NCBI GenBank assembly: GCA_020636105.1 | Contig: JACJYL010000001.1 | Coordinates: forward strand, 2,542,001-2,606,000 | Length of the DNA stretch: 64,000 bases | Reading direction: 5' to 3' | DNA from: Lewinellaceae bacterium | Lineage (GTDB): Bacteria > Bacteroidota > Bacteroidia > Chitinophagales > Saprospiraceae | In this document: piece after piece, positions 35,868 through 43,996 of the stretch | Layout of the letters: the number at the start of each line of letters is the position of its first letter | How positions within the stretch are numbered: position 1 is the first letter of the stretch | Notes under the pieces: model-generated | What the model saw: only the letters and a program-made list of their open reading frames with translations | Databases searched by the model: none | What the model was told of the DNA's origin: nothing | Made by a program: the position numbers and the translations under genes

Positions 35868-37115
35868 ATGAAACCAATACGGTTTAACCTGATTCACAGT
35901 TCAAAACGTAAAAAAAAGCTGCGCAAAGATGGTACGGGGCCTGTCTGGGTATGCGCATACCAGGGAGGCAAACATAAATACTACCCTACCAACGTCGTAG
36001 TAGAACCCAAACAATGGGATGCTCGTCACACCTTGATTAAAAATCATCCCAACGCCACGGCCTACAATTCGCTTTTGAGCAAAAGGCTTTCTGAACTTAT
36101 TAAATATCAGGTCGATCTCATAAATGAAAAGTATGGTGAGCATGTCAGCTTAAAGGAGTTTGACGAAAAATTCCGTGTTACGGGAGGAAAAAGGCTTTCC
36201 TTTTGTGAGTTCTATGAAATGACGGTGGAGAATCGGAAAGAAATTGGAGAAACAACCCGACAAACACAGCGAAACACACTCAACCATTTAAGGCTTTCGG
36301 TTGGAAGGATTCCCTTTTCAGAACTCAATTATAATCTGGTGGATGGTTTTCACCAATATTTACTTGGCGAAGAAAAAGGGTTAACAACAATTGATAAATA
36401 TCACCGACATGTTAAAACCTACATCAATTTAGCCATCAATAAAGGTTATTTGAATCCAGGCCTAAACCCCTATGACAATTTTAATTACGATAGAGGTAAC
36501 GCAAAGCCAAAAGATTTTTTACGCCTTGAAGAGATTGAGTTGTTGGAACAAATGGATTTAAATCAATTGACATTGGAGGAGACAAAGGCCAGAGATATTT
36601 TTCTGCTCATGTGTTATACTGGCCTCAGGTTCAGTGATGCTGTGGCCATGTGTCCCAAATACCATTTAACTGAAACAAGGAAGGGCTTTCATTATAGTGC
36701 TTTAATGGTAAAGAACCAGCGTAGAAAGAAAAAGGAAATCAATTTACCGCTTTATGCCTTGTTTCACTTTTCTGGAGAATCAGAAAGTCGAGCTCAGCGC
36801 ATTGTAAAAAGGTGTATGAAAAAGTATCATGTTCCAGGAAAAGCATTTTTTGATGGATTAACAAATACGATGATTAATGAGAATATCAAAGTTGTAGCCC
36901 ATAAAGCTGGATTGAATAAACACCTGACCTGTCATGTTGGACGCCATTCTTTTGGAACAAATATGGCGGTAAGAGTCCCAGTTTCATTATTGCAGATTTA
37001 TATGGGACATACAAAGATTGAAACAACAATGCAATACATCCATATGTCACGAAAGATCCAGGATGACGTGATAGAAAAAATTAGGTGGGAAAAAGCGTCA
37101 ATCACACCGATCTAA
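35868..37115 (+). CDS. Tyrosine recombinase (island integrase)
   Basis: Catalyses integration and excision of the island at tRNA-Asp. The 415-residue protein has an N-terminal arm-type DNA-binding domain (about 1-100), a SAM-like core-binding domain (about 110-205) and a catalytic domain (about 215-400). The active-site set is complete: Arg254 in YTGLRFSD, Lys282 in LMVKNQRR, His356 and Arg359 in HVGRHSFG, His381 in YMGHTKIET and the nucleophile Tyr390 in MQYIHMS. The gene sits directly inside attL and reads away from the tRNA, the usual layout in Bacteroidota integrative elements. All residues intact, so it is likely active. Confidence 0.95.
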   Translation: MKPIRFNLIHSSKRKKKLRKDGTGPVWVCAYQGGKHKYYPTNVVVEPKQWDARHTLIKNHPNATAYNSLLSKRLSELIKYQVDLINEKYGEHVSLKEFDEKFRVTGGKRLSFCEFYEMTVENRKEIGETTRQTQRNTLNHLRLSVGRIPFSELNYNLVDGFHQYLLGEEKGLTTIDKYHRHVKTYINLAINKGYLNPGLNPYDNFNYDRGNAKPKDFLRLEEIELLEQMDLNQLTLEETKARDIFLLMCYTGLRFSDAVAMCPKYHLTETRKGFHYSALMVKNQRRKKKEINLPLYALFHFSGESESRAQRIVKRCMKKYHVPGKAFFDGLTNTMINENIKVVAHKAGLNKHLTCHVGRHSFGTNMAVRVPVSLLQIYMGHTKIETTMQYIHMSRKIQDDVIEKIRWEKASITPI

Positions 37116-37125
37116 AAATTCAACC

Positions 37126-37941
37126 ATGGCCTCAAAGCAAAAAAAAATTAGTTTTTCACTCTTCTTAAACGAAACCCTTACTCCAAAGAAAGGCGGGTTT
37201 TACCCTGTGTATTTAAGGATTACTTTCAAGAGGCAAAACACTAAGATTCCCGATGTTTTGCTTAATGACCACACCCTTTACTGGAGGAAAGAAGACTTCG
37301 AAAAATTTCAAAAAGGAGATTACTCCGGATCTTATCGTGGAGAGGCTCAGATGGTCAAGGAATCAATTGAATTCTATGAAAATATAATAAGATTTGAGGA
37401 TGCTCAAGATCCGGAAAATTATTCGGTAAGCGGATTGGCCGAACGAGCGAGGTTTTATAGACAAAATTTTTCTGAAAGTCTTAAAAAGCAAATCCAGTAT
37501 TTATTCAACTTAGAAGCAAAATCCATTAAAAGGGAAGGAATAGAAATAAAACCTTTGAACTTTTTCACCCTGGAAGGAAATATCGGAAAAGTTGAAAACC
37601 ATTTGTCTGAATCTCTAAAACGCTTAATCGAAACATACAGCCTTGTAACCGTTTACTTATTATTTGCTCATAACTTTAATGAGGACGATGAATTTAGCGG
37701 CACTTTATACCATTGGACCATTAAAAATGGAGTGAAAAATTTTAGTTTTTTCTTGGATGATTATTTCGGATCGAGAAAGAAAATAGATGACTCATTACTC
37801 AAAAATTATTTTACTGAACGCTCTTCTGAGTTAAAAACTATAGGAAAATCACTTTCAGTGATGCCTCCTGATAAAAATCATAAACAATTGTATCTGAGCG
37901 TTTTATCTAACCATTTAGAATTTATTTTAGATAGGCGGTAA
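37126..37941 (+). CDS. Orphan arm-DNA-binding-domain protein, unknown function
   Basis: 271 residues, 10 bp behind the integrase. The first 50 residues (SFSLFLNETLTPKKGGFYP then VYLRITFKR) resemble the arm-type domain of Bacteroidota integrases. The remainder is helical with no catalytic Arg-His-x-x-Arg-Tyr set, so it cannot be a recombinase by itself. It could bind the arm sites as a directionality or architectural factor for the integrase, or be a degraded integrase that gained another role. The C-terminal two-thirds is not recognised. The tight spacing suggests co-transcription with the integrase. Confidence 0.6.
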   Translation: MASKQKKISFSLFLNETLTPKKGGFYPVYLRITFKRQNTKIPDVLLNDHTLYWRKEDFEKFQKGDYSGSYRGEAQMVKESIEFYENIIRFEDAQDPENYSVSGLAERARFYRQNFSESLKKQIQYLFNLEAKSIKREGIEIKPLNFFTLEGNIGKVENHLSESLKRLIETYSLVTVYLLFAHNFNEDDEFSGTLYHWTIKNGVKNFSFFLDDYFGSRKKIDDSLLKNYFTERSSELKTIGKSLSVMPPDKNHKQLYLSVLSNHLEFILDRR

Positions 37942-37954
37942 AAAAATTTATTCA

Positions 37955-37991
37955 AAATGAGTGAATACTCACTCATTTATTTATACCTTTG
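37955..37991 (+). promoter_or_regulatory. Palindromic operator next to a -7 promoter element
   Basis: AAATGAGTGA (37955-37964) and TCACTCATTT (37969-37978) form a perfect 10-bp inverted repeat with a 4-bp spacer. A perfect TACCTTTG -7 element follows at 37984-37991. A degenerate second copy (ATGAGCGTGAATATTCATTCAT) lies at 38021-38042, in the likely leader. This layout suggests a repressor site of TetR/HTH type controlling the small HTH gene at 38069. The repressor is not identified. Confidence 0.6.
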
Positions 37992-38068
37992 TCCTGACGG
38001 ACTGTGGCTAGGTGTGTCAAATGAGCGTGAATATTCATTCATTAATTGTAAATTAAAATAATGCTACT

Positions 38069-38299
38069 ATGCAAAACATGACTAAACACATTGAAAGGCC
38101 TTTAATGATCGGCCTCAAAAACATTGCACAACTCTTGGATGTAAGTACCCGTACGGTAATACGAATGCACAAAGACGAACAAATACGGCTTTACCGGATG
38201 AGAGGAAAACTATTTGCTAAGTTCGATGAATTGAAGGAAGACCTGGATGATCTATTACAGCCTTTGCCTTCCAAAGAAAAGCAAATGAATCAGGAGTAA
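38069..38299 (+). CDS. Small HTH protein (excisionase/MerR-like DNA-binding domain)
   Basis: 76 residues. The core MIGLKNIAQLLDVSTRTVIRM followed by a basic wing (RLYRMRGKLFAKFDELKEDLDDLL) is the helix-turn-helix_17 pattern of excisionases and MerR-type small regulators in Bacteroidota mobile elements. It likely bends DNA for excision or controls transcription of the island. It has its own promoter with operator-like palindromes and its own terminator. The start could also be the ATG at 38081. Confidence 0.75.
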   Translation: MQNMTKHIERPLMIGLKNIAQLLDVSTRTVIRMHKDEQIRLYRMRGKLFAKFDELKEDLDDLLQPLPSKEKQMNQE

Positions 38300-38304
38300 A
38301 ATAA

Positions 38305-38342
38305 AAGCGTCCACGAATTCGCCTTCGTGAACGCTTATTTTT
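38305..38342 (+). terminator. Rho-independent terminator after the small HTH gene
   Basis: AAGCGTCCACGAA pairs with TTCGTGAACGCTT (one mismatch) across a six-base loop, followed by ATTTTTTC. Confidence 0.85.
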
Positions 38343-38365
38343 TCACTATTTAATAGCGTTATACT

Positions 38366-38680
38366 ATGAACACAAAGGTAATAAAATTCAAGCAAGAAGA
38401 CAATCTCACTTCTTTTCAGCTTACTGACAGCCAGGCAGAACTAATCATTCCAATTTTAAAGAACGTAAAATGCACTGAATACCTCCAAATTTTTTTTGAA
38501 GAGTCGGAAGCCATTTCCGATACACTTGACGAACTTTTGATCGGCCATGATTGGGATGTCCTGGGGGGAACCGGTGAAAAGTTGGCATATTCTCAAATTG
38601 TTTCTCGTCTATTGCAGAAGGCTAGGTTGTTGCAGGTTCTCAATTCTATCACTCCCAAATTGAGTGACAATGAAAAGTAA
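38366..38680 (+). CDS. Hypothetical island protein
   Basis: 104 residues, acidic and mostly helical, with no recognised motif. Its segment LTDSQAELIIPILKNVKCTEYLQIFFEE is regular amphipathic helix. It starts soon after a terminator and overlaps the next small gene by 11 bp, so the two are translationally coupled. Position between the HTH and primase-like genes suggests a mobile-element maintenance or control role, but nothing in the sequence shows it. Confidence 0.6.
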   Translation: MNTKVIKFKQEDNLTSFQLTDSQAELIIPILKNVKCTEYLQIFFEESEAISDTLDELLIGHDWDVLGGTGEKLAYSQIVSRLLQKARLLQVLNSITPKLSDNEK

Positions 38681-38891
38681 GAACACCATATCAAAGGAGT
38701 CATTACAGGAATTAGCAAAAACATACCAGGAGTGTCATGTGGTTATTCGGAGAATCAACGACCAAAAGAAAAGAGAACCTTGTATGCCGTTGAAACTTTT
38801 AGCAAAAGTGGTGGAAGCAAGGATATTGCTTTCCCTTATTCAAAAGGAAGTTGTTTTGAGGAATCAACAAGTTCCTTTAACACAAGATTAA
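38670..38891 (+). CDS. Hypothetical small island protein
   Basis: 73 residues from the ATG at 38670, which overlaps the stop of the previous gene (GTG at 38664 is the alternative). It is basic and helical (SLQELAKTYQECHVVIRRIND, ILLSLIQKEVVLRNQQ). No family recognised. The overlap supports it being real and co-translated. Confidence 0.5.
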   Translation: MKSKNTISKESLQELAKTYQECHVVIRRINDQKKREPCMPLKLLAKVVEARILLSLIQKEVVLRNQQVPLTQD

Positions 38892-38900
38892 GCTTAGACA

Positions 38901-38959
38901 CTGATTTTCATATTTTTTTAGGGTTGAACCCTCCGGTTCAGCCCTAATTTGAAAATCAG
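38901..38959 (+). other. Long structured hairpin upstream of the DUF3987 gene
   Basis: CTGATTTTCA and TGAAAATCAG make a perfect outer stem. Inside, TAGGGTTGAACC pairs with GGTTCAGCCCTA (one G-T pair) around CTCC. It lacks a terminal T run, so it is either a terminator with an unusual tail, an mRNA leader or a replication or transfer site. Confidence 0.7.
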
Positions 38960-39012
38960 AGCGTATCAAAAAGAAAAATTCAATACGAAAATCAGTAAAC
39001 AAATTCTTGAAT

Positions 39013-40410
39013 ATGGCAGTCAGTAAATTGAAACCTATACCAATCACTCCTGAATTAATAATCCATCATCTCGAGAGCCTAAAAGGAAGTAAGTCTACAG
39101 AAAAAGAGGAAAACTCGTTTCCCGCTGAAATATTTCCAACTGCTCTACAAAAAATAATTAAAGCTACAAATGATAGCCTAAACTTTCCTATTGATTTTGT
39201 AGGAGCTTCCATGTTATATGCTGCATCGGTAGCCATAGGCAATTCCTGTAAAGTTGAGGTATTGAAGGGATACCAACAGAACGTTTCTCTGTATATCTCA
39301 ATTGTAGGCCGTAGAGGAACCAACAAAAGCCATCCATTAAGCTTTTTCCTAAAACCTCTTGAAGATCGGGATGAAAAGAATTTTGAAAAGTATAGGATTG
39401 AAAAACAGGAATACGACACCAATATAAAATTATCAAAAAAAGACAGAGATAATCAACAAATTGATGACCCGATCTTGCCGATCTGGGAACAACTCCTGGT
39501 AACTGATTTTACACCAGAAGCTTTGATAGAAGTGCATAAATTTAATAAAAATGGTATTGGAGTTTATGCAGATGAATTGGCTAGTTGGTTTAAAAATTTT
39601 AACCGATATAACAGCGGCAGCGAAGAACAATTCTGGTTAAGTGTATGGAGTGGAAAACCGATCCGAATTAATAGAAAAACCAGTGAACCAATATTTATTT
39701 CCCTACCGTTTATTTCTGTGATAGGAACCATTCAACCTGCCGTACTCAAAGAATTAGCAAAGGACAGAACAGAAAACGGTTTCATGGACAGAATTCTGTT
39801 CGTAATCCCCGATGATCTGAAAAAGAACTATTGGAGTGAAACACAATTAGAACTGGAAGTGGAAGAAACCTGGAAAACAATCATTACCAACATACTTGAC
39901 ATTCATTTAAATCAAAACGAAAACCTCACCCCTACCCCGACAATAATAAAATTCTCACCGGAAGCCAAAGATATCCTTCGGGCCTGGCAACGAAAAATAA
40001 CTGATTTATGCAATGAATCCAATGACGACATTCTGGTTGGGATATATGCTAAACTGGAACAATATTCTTTGAGGCTGGCTCTAATCCTTCAAATGTTGAG
40101 TTTAGCCTGTGGAGAAACCAAACAAACAGAAATTGGTGTAGATGCCACAAAAGGAGCTTTAAAACTTATTGAATATTTCAAAAAGACGGCTCTCAAGGTA
40201 CATTCTATAGTGGGTAAAGCAACTCCGTTGGAAAAATTACCTATGGACAAAAAGAATCTATATGAAGAATTACCGGAAACTTTTACTACCCAAGAGGGGG
40301 TCAAAATTGCGGAAAACATTGGAATCCCAGAACGGACTTTTAAAAGATTCGCCGCCCAGGAAGATTTGTTTAGTAACCCTAAAAGGGGAGAATATAAAAA
40401 AAAATATTAG
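39013..40410 (+). CDS. DUF3987 domain protein (mobile-element primase/helicase-associated)
   Basis: 465 residues from the ATG at 39013. The DUF3987 pattern is visible as LNFPIDFVGASMLYAASVAIG, VSLYISIVGRRGTNKSHPLSFFLKPL, GIGVYADELASWFKNF, EEQFWLSVWSGKPIRINR and the FMDRILFVIPD segment. The loop GRRGTNKSHP sits where a Walker A would be expected but is diverged. A short C-terminal HTH-like segment (GVKIAENIGIPERTFKRFAA) ends the protein. These proteins occur in Bacteroidota integrative elements beside primase-like genes and are thought to act in element replication. The next gene is such a partner. Confidence 0.8.
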   Translation: MAVSKLKPIPITPELIIHHLESLKGSKSTEKEENSFPAEIFPTALQKIIKATNDSLNFPIDFVGASMLYAASVAIGNSCKVEVLKGYQQNVSLYISIVGRRGTNKSHPLSFFLKPLEDRDEKNFEKYRIEKQEYDTNIKLSKKDRDNQQIDDPILPIWEQLLVTDFTPEALIEVHKFNKNGIGVYADELASWFKNFNRYNSGSEEQFWLSVWSGKPIRINRKTSEPIFISLPFISVIGTIQPAVLKELAKDRTENGFMDRILFVIPDDLKKNYWSETQLELEVEETWKTIITNILDIHLNQNENLTPTPTIIKFSPEAKDILRAWQRKITDLCNESNDDILVGIYAKLEQYSLRLALILQMLSLACGETKQTEIGVDATKGALKLIEYFKKTALKVHSIVGKATPLEKLPMDKKNLYEELPETFTTQEGVKIAENIGIPERTFKRFAAQEDLFSNPKRGEYKKKY

Positions 40411-40414
40411 TGCC

Positions 40415-40491
40415 TGGCACATGGCACAAGCGGCACAAGTGGCATAAAAGCAACCTAATTGTGCCGCTAATGCCACTTGTGCCATGTGCCA
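40415..40491. repeat. Cruciform-forming palindrome between DUF3987 and DUF6371 genes
   Basis: TGGCACATGGCACAAG...GTGGCAT on the left is matched by ATGCCACTTGTGCCATGTGCCA (40470-40491) on the right. An inner pair is GCGGCACAA (40430-40438) with TTGTGCCGC (40459-40467). The left arm also has four GGCAC-type direct repeats. It could be a replication or transfer origin, or a protein-binding site. Confidence 0.7.
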
Positions 40492-40507
40492 CTTAAGGTT
40501 TTTTAAA

Positions 40508-41593
40508 ATGAAAAATTATCGTTTCAAGTTAGAAAAAAGCAGTAAAAAACACATTTGCCCTCAATGTGGGAAAAGGCGCTATGTTAAGTTCGTTAATACG
40601 AAAACCAAAGAATACCTGCCTGGAAAATACGGAAGATGCGACCGGGAATCCAATTGCGGTTATTTTCTTACCCCTTATGCCGATGATTATTTACAGTTGT
40701 CAGACGAAAATACAGACTATAAGTCCAATAAGGTGAACACGAATTCCCCAAAAACACCGCCACCTCCAGTATTCATTCCTGAAAACATTCTCCTGAAAAC
40801 TCTGGAACCAGAACGATACCAGCAAAACGTATTTATACAAAATCTTCTTAAGAGAATCCCCTTCCCTATTGAATCCACAGAAGTTGAAAAAGTGATTGCC
40901 TTATACTTCCTGGGTACAGTAAATCAAGGATATATGTCTGGCTCAACTACCTACCCATTCATTGATAAAAAGGGCAAAATCAGAGCAATTCAGGTTAAGC
41001 AGTTTGACAACGAAAACCACACTTTAAAAACAAGTTTTTTGCATTCCATTATCCTAAACCATTACAGAAAAACAAAGCAAAATGCTCCGGGCTGGTTGAA
41101 TAAATATCAGAACCAGGACAAAAAGGTTTCCTGTTTATTCGGTGAGCACCTGTTAAGTCTTTTTCCTGAAAATCCCATTGGGCTGGTTGAAGCACCAAAA
41201 ACCGCTATTTATGGAACCCTTTATTTCGGAATGCCGGACCGCCCTGAAAACTTCTTATGGCTGGCCGTTTACAACCTCAGCAGTTTGAATTACGAAAAAT
41301 GCAAAGCACTTTACGGCAGAGACGTTTTTTTATTTCCTGATTTATCTAAAGATGGCAGTGCTTATAAGTTATGGAGTGAAAAAGCAGTAAAATTAGAAGA
41401 CTGGATACCCAAAACCACCTTTACCGTTTCTGACCTCCTTGAAAGGAACGCATCGAAAGCGGACCGTCATAATGGCCTGGATCTTGCTGATTATCTGGAA
41501 AAACAAGATTGGAGAACGTACAGAACATTTTACGCAGAAAATAAAAATGCCCCGCCTGGAGCCGGTAAGCAACCCAAACGAGGCATTATCTAA
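40508..41593 (+). CDS. DUF6371-like zinc-finger primase-type protein
   Basis: 361 residues from the ATG at 40508 (the open frame begins 24 bp earlier inside the palindrome). An N-terminal zinc-binding motif of CPQCGKRR...GRCDRESNCGY type is followed by a TOPRIM-like part in which GLVEAPKTAIYGTLYF and RDVFLFPDLSKDGSAY are the conserved acidic stretches. This is the layout of DUF6371 or toprim-containing proteins in Bacteroidota elements; the domain name is from memory. It probably acts with the DUF3987 protein in copying the element DNA after excision. The C-terminus is basic and Pro-rich. Confidence 0.7.
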   Translation: MKNYRFKLEKSSKKHICPQCGKRRYVKFVNTKTKEYLPGKYGRCDRESNCGYFLTPYADDYLQLSDENTDYKSNKVNTNSPKTPPPPVFIPENILLKTLEPERYQQNVFIQNLLKRIPFPIESTEVEKVIALYFLGTVNQGYMSGSTTYPFIDKKGKIRAIQVKQFDNENHTLKTSFLHSIILNHYRKTKQNAPGWLNKYQNQDKKVSCLFGEHLLSLFPENPIGLVEAPKTAIYGTLYFGMPDRPENFLWLAVYNLSSLNYEKCKALYGRDVFLFPDLSKDGSAYKLWSEKAVKLEDWIPKTTFTVSDLLERNASKADRHNGLDLADYLEKQDWRTYRTFYAENKNAPPGAGKQPKRGII

Positions 41594-41615
41594 CATAAGT
41601 TAAACACTCTAATGT

Positions 41616-43142
41616 ATGAAAATTTTAACATCATTGCCGAGTAACAAAGATTTTTTTGATACCTACGCCCCTCTTTCCGGAAAAATTATCTGGGCGGGGA
41701 TCTTCGCACAAGTCGTTAGTGGCTTAACGGAATTGGGGATCATTTACACCGGTTGTAAACAAGCGCTTAGCCCTCTGAATTTAGGCGCATGGGAACACCT
41801 GATTTCCGCAGCTGTGGCCATCATCGGAACCGCTACCATTGAAGTGGGCTTAAGGCAAACTTTTCCAAAAGCAATTGATTCCATCCTTCACGCCCGATGG
41901 AAAGGGCTGCATTTACCCATTTCAATATTTGTTTGGCTTTTGTCGATTGCCTTAATGGCTACTTCGGGAATCCTGTCTTTCAAAAACAGTAAAGTGATTG
42001 TAGAGAATTTCACACCTGAAGCGGAGAGCCAAACCAATCACCTGGCAGATAGCATCTACCAGGTGGAGCAGACCGGTTTCGGGACATCATTCAAACAGGA
42101 TAGTTTACTGATCGAAAAGACCTTTAAGAGCAAAATCGATGTAACAACCGTTTCCTTTGACAAAAAAATTGATTCCCAGGAAAGGGCTATTGTCGGCTAT
42201 GAAAACAAAGAAGCCCGAACCAATCGAAGTTATGCCACACGAAAAGATAATGTTCGTCAAAACATCGCTGACCTGGAAGCAGCCAAGGCCGATACCTTAG
42301 CTATCCTGGAAATGAACAAAGCCAATCAATTGATGGCACTGAACACCAACACTCAAACAGCCCTGTCACAAGCAAAAAACAACCACCTAAAAGCTGTTAC
42401 AAGGGTTGTTAACAGTAATAAACAGGCTGAAACAGACCGTAACAACCTGGTTAACAATTACGGCGGTGGTTTAGGATGGTTTACAGTCGTTTGTTTGTTT
42501 CTGTTTTCTGTGTCTGTGATCTTAAACAGGATTTACAGGAAAGGTGCCGGTATCGAGGAAAAAGTACAGATTGAGGCTTACGATTTCCGTCCGTCTGCCT
42601 TAAGGGAATGGTGGTCTTCCATCCAGGAAAGAACCAATTATTTACTACACAACAAAGTCAAATCATTTGCAGACGCAACGCCACCCGCTCCCCTACCCGT
42701 TCAACCTGGTGTTTTGTATGATCTAACAGAAACGATGCAACATGTTACCATCCAGTTACAATTGAATACAAACGAAGACGGCAATAATGTCATAGTCCTG
42801 GACACCAAACAACCAGGGATCGAAAGGTTCACTCAGCACCGCCAGATCGGCTTCCAGATGCAAAACAAGTCCAATATTTCGAGTGACCTTTATAGCCCAC
42901 GAACCACGAACCACGAAACCACGAAAAAGGATGCTAAAAACTCCTTTGAAACCGTTGATTTACGTCAAGCAAAACAACGCTTAAAACGCTATAAGAAGCG
43001 CCTGGGAGGACAGCAGCAAAAAGCCATCAAACAACAGCAGGCAACTGGTAAAGTGCTTAAGAGAACAGCCCATGCTATTAAGAATAATGAGCAGTGGGTA
43101 GCGTACTGGGAGGATGTGATAAACACCCTTACCAATGGCTAA
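41616..43142 (+). CDS. Membrane protein with long periplasmic-type coiled coil, unknown function
   Basis: 508 residues. Three hydrophobic helices lie near 24-45, 60-78 and 100-120, a long helical coiled-coil-like region spans about 125-285, and a fourth helix near 288-310 (GWFTVVCLFLFSVSVILNRIY). The C-terminal 200 residues are soluble, with a short PPAPLPVQP linker and a very basic Gln/Lys-rich stretch (about 445-485). The topology suits a mating-pair or membrane-scaffold component of the element, but no conjugation family is recognised. A small DNA run of CCACGAA-type units (42896-42925) encodes a Thr/Arg-rich patch. Two GTTAAC hexamers of the downstream cluster lie in this gene. Confidence 0.6.
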   Translation: MKILTSLPSNKDFFDTYAPLSGKIIWAGIFAQVVSGLTELGIIYTGCKQALSPLNLGAWEHLISAAVAIIGTATIEVGLRQTFPKAIDSILHARWKGLHLPISIFVWLLSIALMATSGILSFKNSKVIVENFTPEAESQTNHLADSIYQVEQTGFGTSFKQDSLLIEKTFKSKIDVTTVSFDKKIDSQERAIVGYENKEARTNRSYATRKDNVRQNIADLEAAKADTLAILEMNKANQLMALNTNTQTALSQAKNNHLKAVTRVVNSNKQAETDRNNLVNNYGGGLGWFTVVCLFLFSVSVILNRIYRKGAGIEEKVQIEAYDFRPSALREWWSSIQERTNYLLHNKVKSFADATPPAPLPVQPGVLYDLTETMQHVTIQLQLNTNEDGNNVIVLDTKQPGIERFTQHRQIGFQMQNKSNISSDLYSPRTTNHETTKKDAKNSFETVDLRQAKQRLKRYKKRLGGQQQKAIKQQQATGKVLKRTAHAIKNNEQWVAYWEDVINTLTNG

Positions 43143-43181
43143 ACGGTTGCACTCCATTATTTATAGAAACCACCGTTTATA

Positions 43182-43254
43182 AGTGTTAACCTTCGTTAAC
43201 AGGACGAAAAATCGTCACGGGGCGACTTTTCGCCCTCTATAGCTTTGTGTTAAC
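43182..43254 (+). promoter_or_regulatory. Promoter and GTTAAC operator cluster of the RHH gene
   Basis: A perfect TAGCTTTG -7 element lies at 43240-43247. GTTAAC hexamers occur at 43185, 43195 and 43249, the first two forming GTTAACCTTCGTTAAC. Between them GGGGCGACTTTTCGCCCT can form a hairpin. The arrangement fits autoregulation by the ribbon-helix-helix protein encoded next. Confidence 0.6.
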
Positions 43255-43301
43255 GCATTATGTTTATTTGTGTTTTCATTCGTAAACAAAAACAATTCAA
43301 A

Positions 43302-43805
43302 ATGGCTAAAGTTACCATAGGCTTCAGGACTGAACCTGAGATAAAAAATGAACTCCTGGAAAAAGCCAATGAACTGGGGATTTCCTTAAGTGATTATTGC
43401 GAAAATTTGATCGTTAACAGGCGAAATAATGTTGATGATAATGGCTTTCGTGAACCGATGTTAACGGAAGGGGATGTGGATATTATTGAGGAGGTTTTTG
43501 CGGATCAGTTGCATGAATATTTTGGTGTTAACGGAAGAAAATTCTTAAGGGAAAAGGAAGACTCAAACCCTCCAGAAGCTAAGATCACTGATTTGGAAGA
43601 TTTCTTTGATTTTTTGGATTTGCCAGAGGAGAATGCTAAAAACCTGGCAAATTATCTTAAGAAAGCGGCCAAGGCTTTGGAAGTTAACGAAGCTGAGATT
43701 CTTGTGAAAATGCTGGCGTTTACCTATTCAGAATTAGCTCCTATAAAAGGAGGAGTTTTTAATCGTGGAATCGGAGGAATAAGTTCCGAAAAAATCTTTG
43801 AGTAA
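43302..43805 (+). CDS. Ribbon-helix-helix DNA-binding protein
   Basis: 167 residues from the ATG at 43302, chosen because MAKVTIGFRTEPEIKNELLEKA is a classical RHH beta-strand plus first helix; the open frame extends 14 codons upstream through the promoter region. Residues 1-42 form the RHH, continuing NELGISLSDYCENLIVNRR. The rest is acidic and helical (FLDLPEENAKNLANYLKKA), perhaps for dimerisation or partner binding. It may be a transcriptional or partition-like regulator of the island. GTTAAC hexamers appear four more times within this gene. Confidence 0.7.
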   Translation: MAKVTIGFRTEPEIKNELLEKANELGISLSDYCENLIVNRRNNVDDNGFREPMLTEGDVDIIEEVFADQLHEYFGVNGRKFLREKEDSNPPEAKITDLEDFFDFLDLPEENAKNLANYLKKAAKALEVNEAEILVKMLAFTYSELAPIKGGVFNRGIGGISSEKIFE

Positions 43806-43838
43806 AAGTTTGTTGTAATTCAAATCTTTTATTAAGCT

Positions 43839-43875
43839 AAAACTCCAGCTCGATTACGGCTTGGAGTTTTTTATT
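43839..43875 (+). terminator. Rho-independent terminator after the RHH gene
   Basis: AAAACTCCA pairs with TGGAGTTTT around a 14-base loop, ending in a T run. It closes the mobile-element gene block before the defence cargo. Confidence 0.7.
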
Positions 43876-43996
43876 ACATATTATTTTTCTCAATATAAAT
43901 CTCATCGAAGTTTCGCAAAATGTATTTTTTTTGTTAAATTGTCCAATTCATTTTTTAGTGTAATTCATTCTTCCTTGTAACCTAAAAATTACTTAA

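Noticed and set aside
35628..35897. Minus-strand frame over the tRNA and integrase start
   Set aside because: It reads antisense through an intact tRNA gene.
42896..42925. CRISPR-like short repeats (CCACGAA units)
   Set aside because: The units are only seven to eight bases with no spacers and lie inside an intact coding frame.
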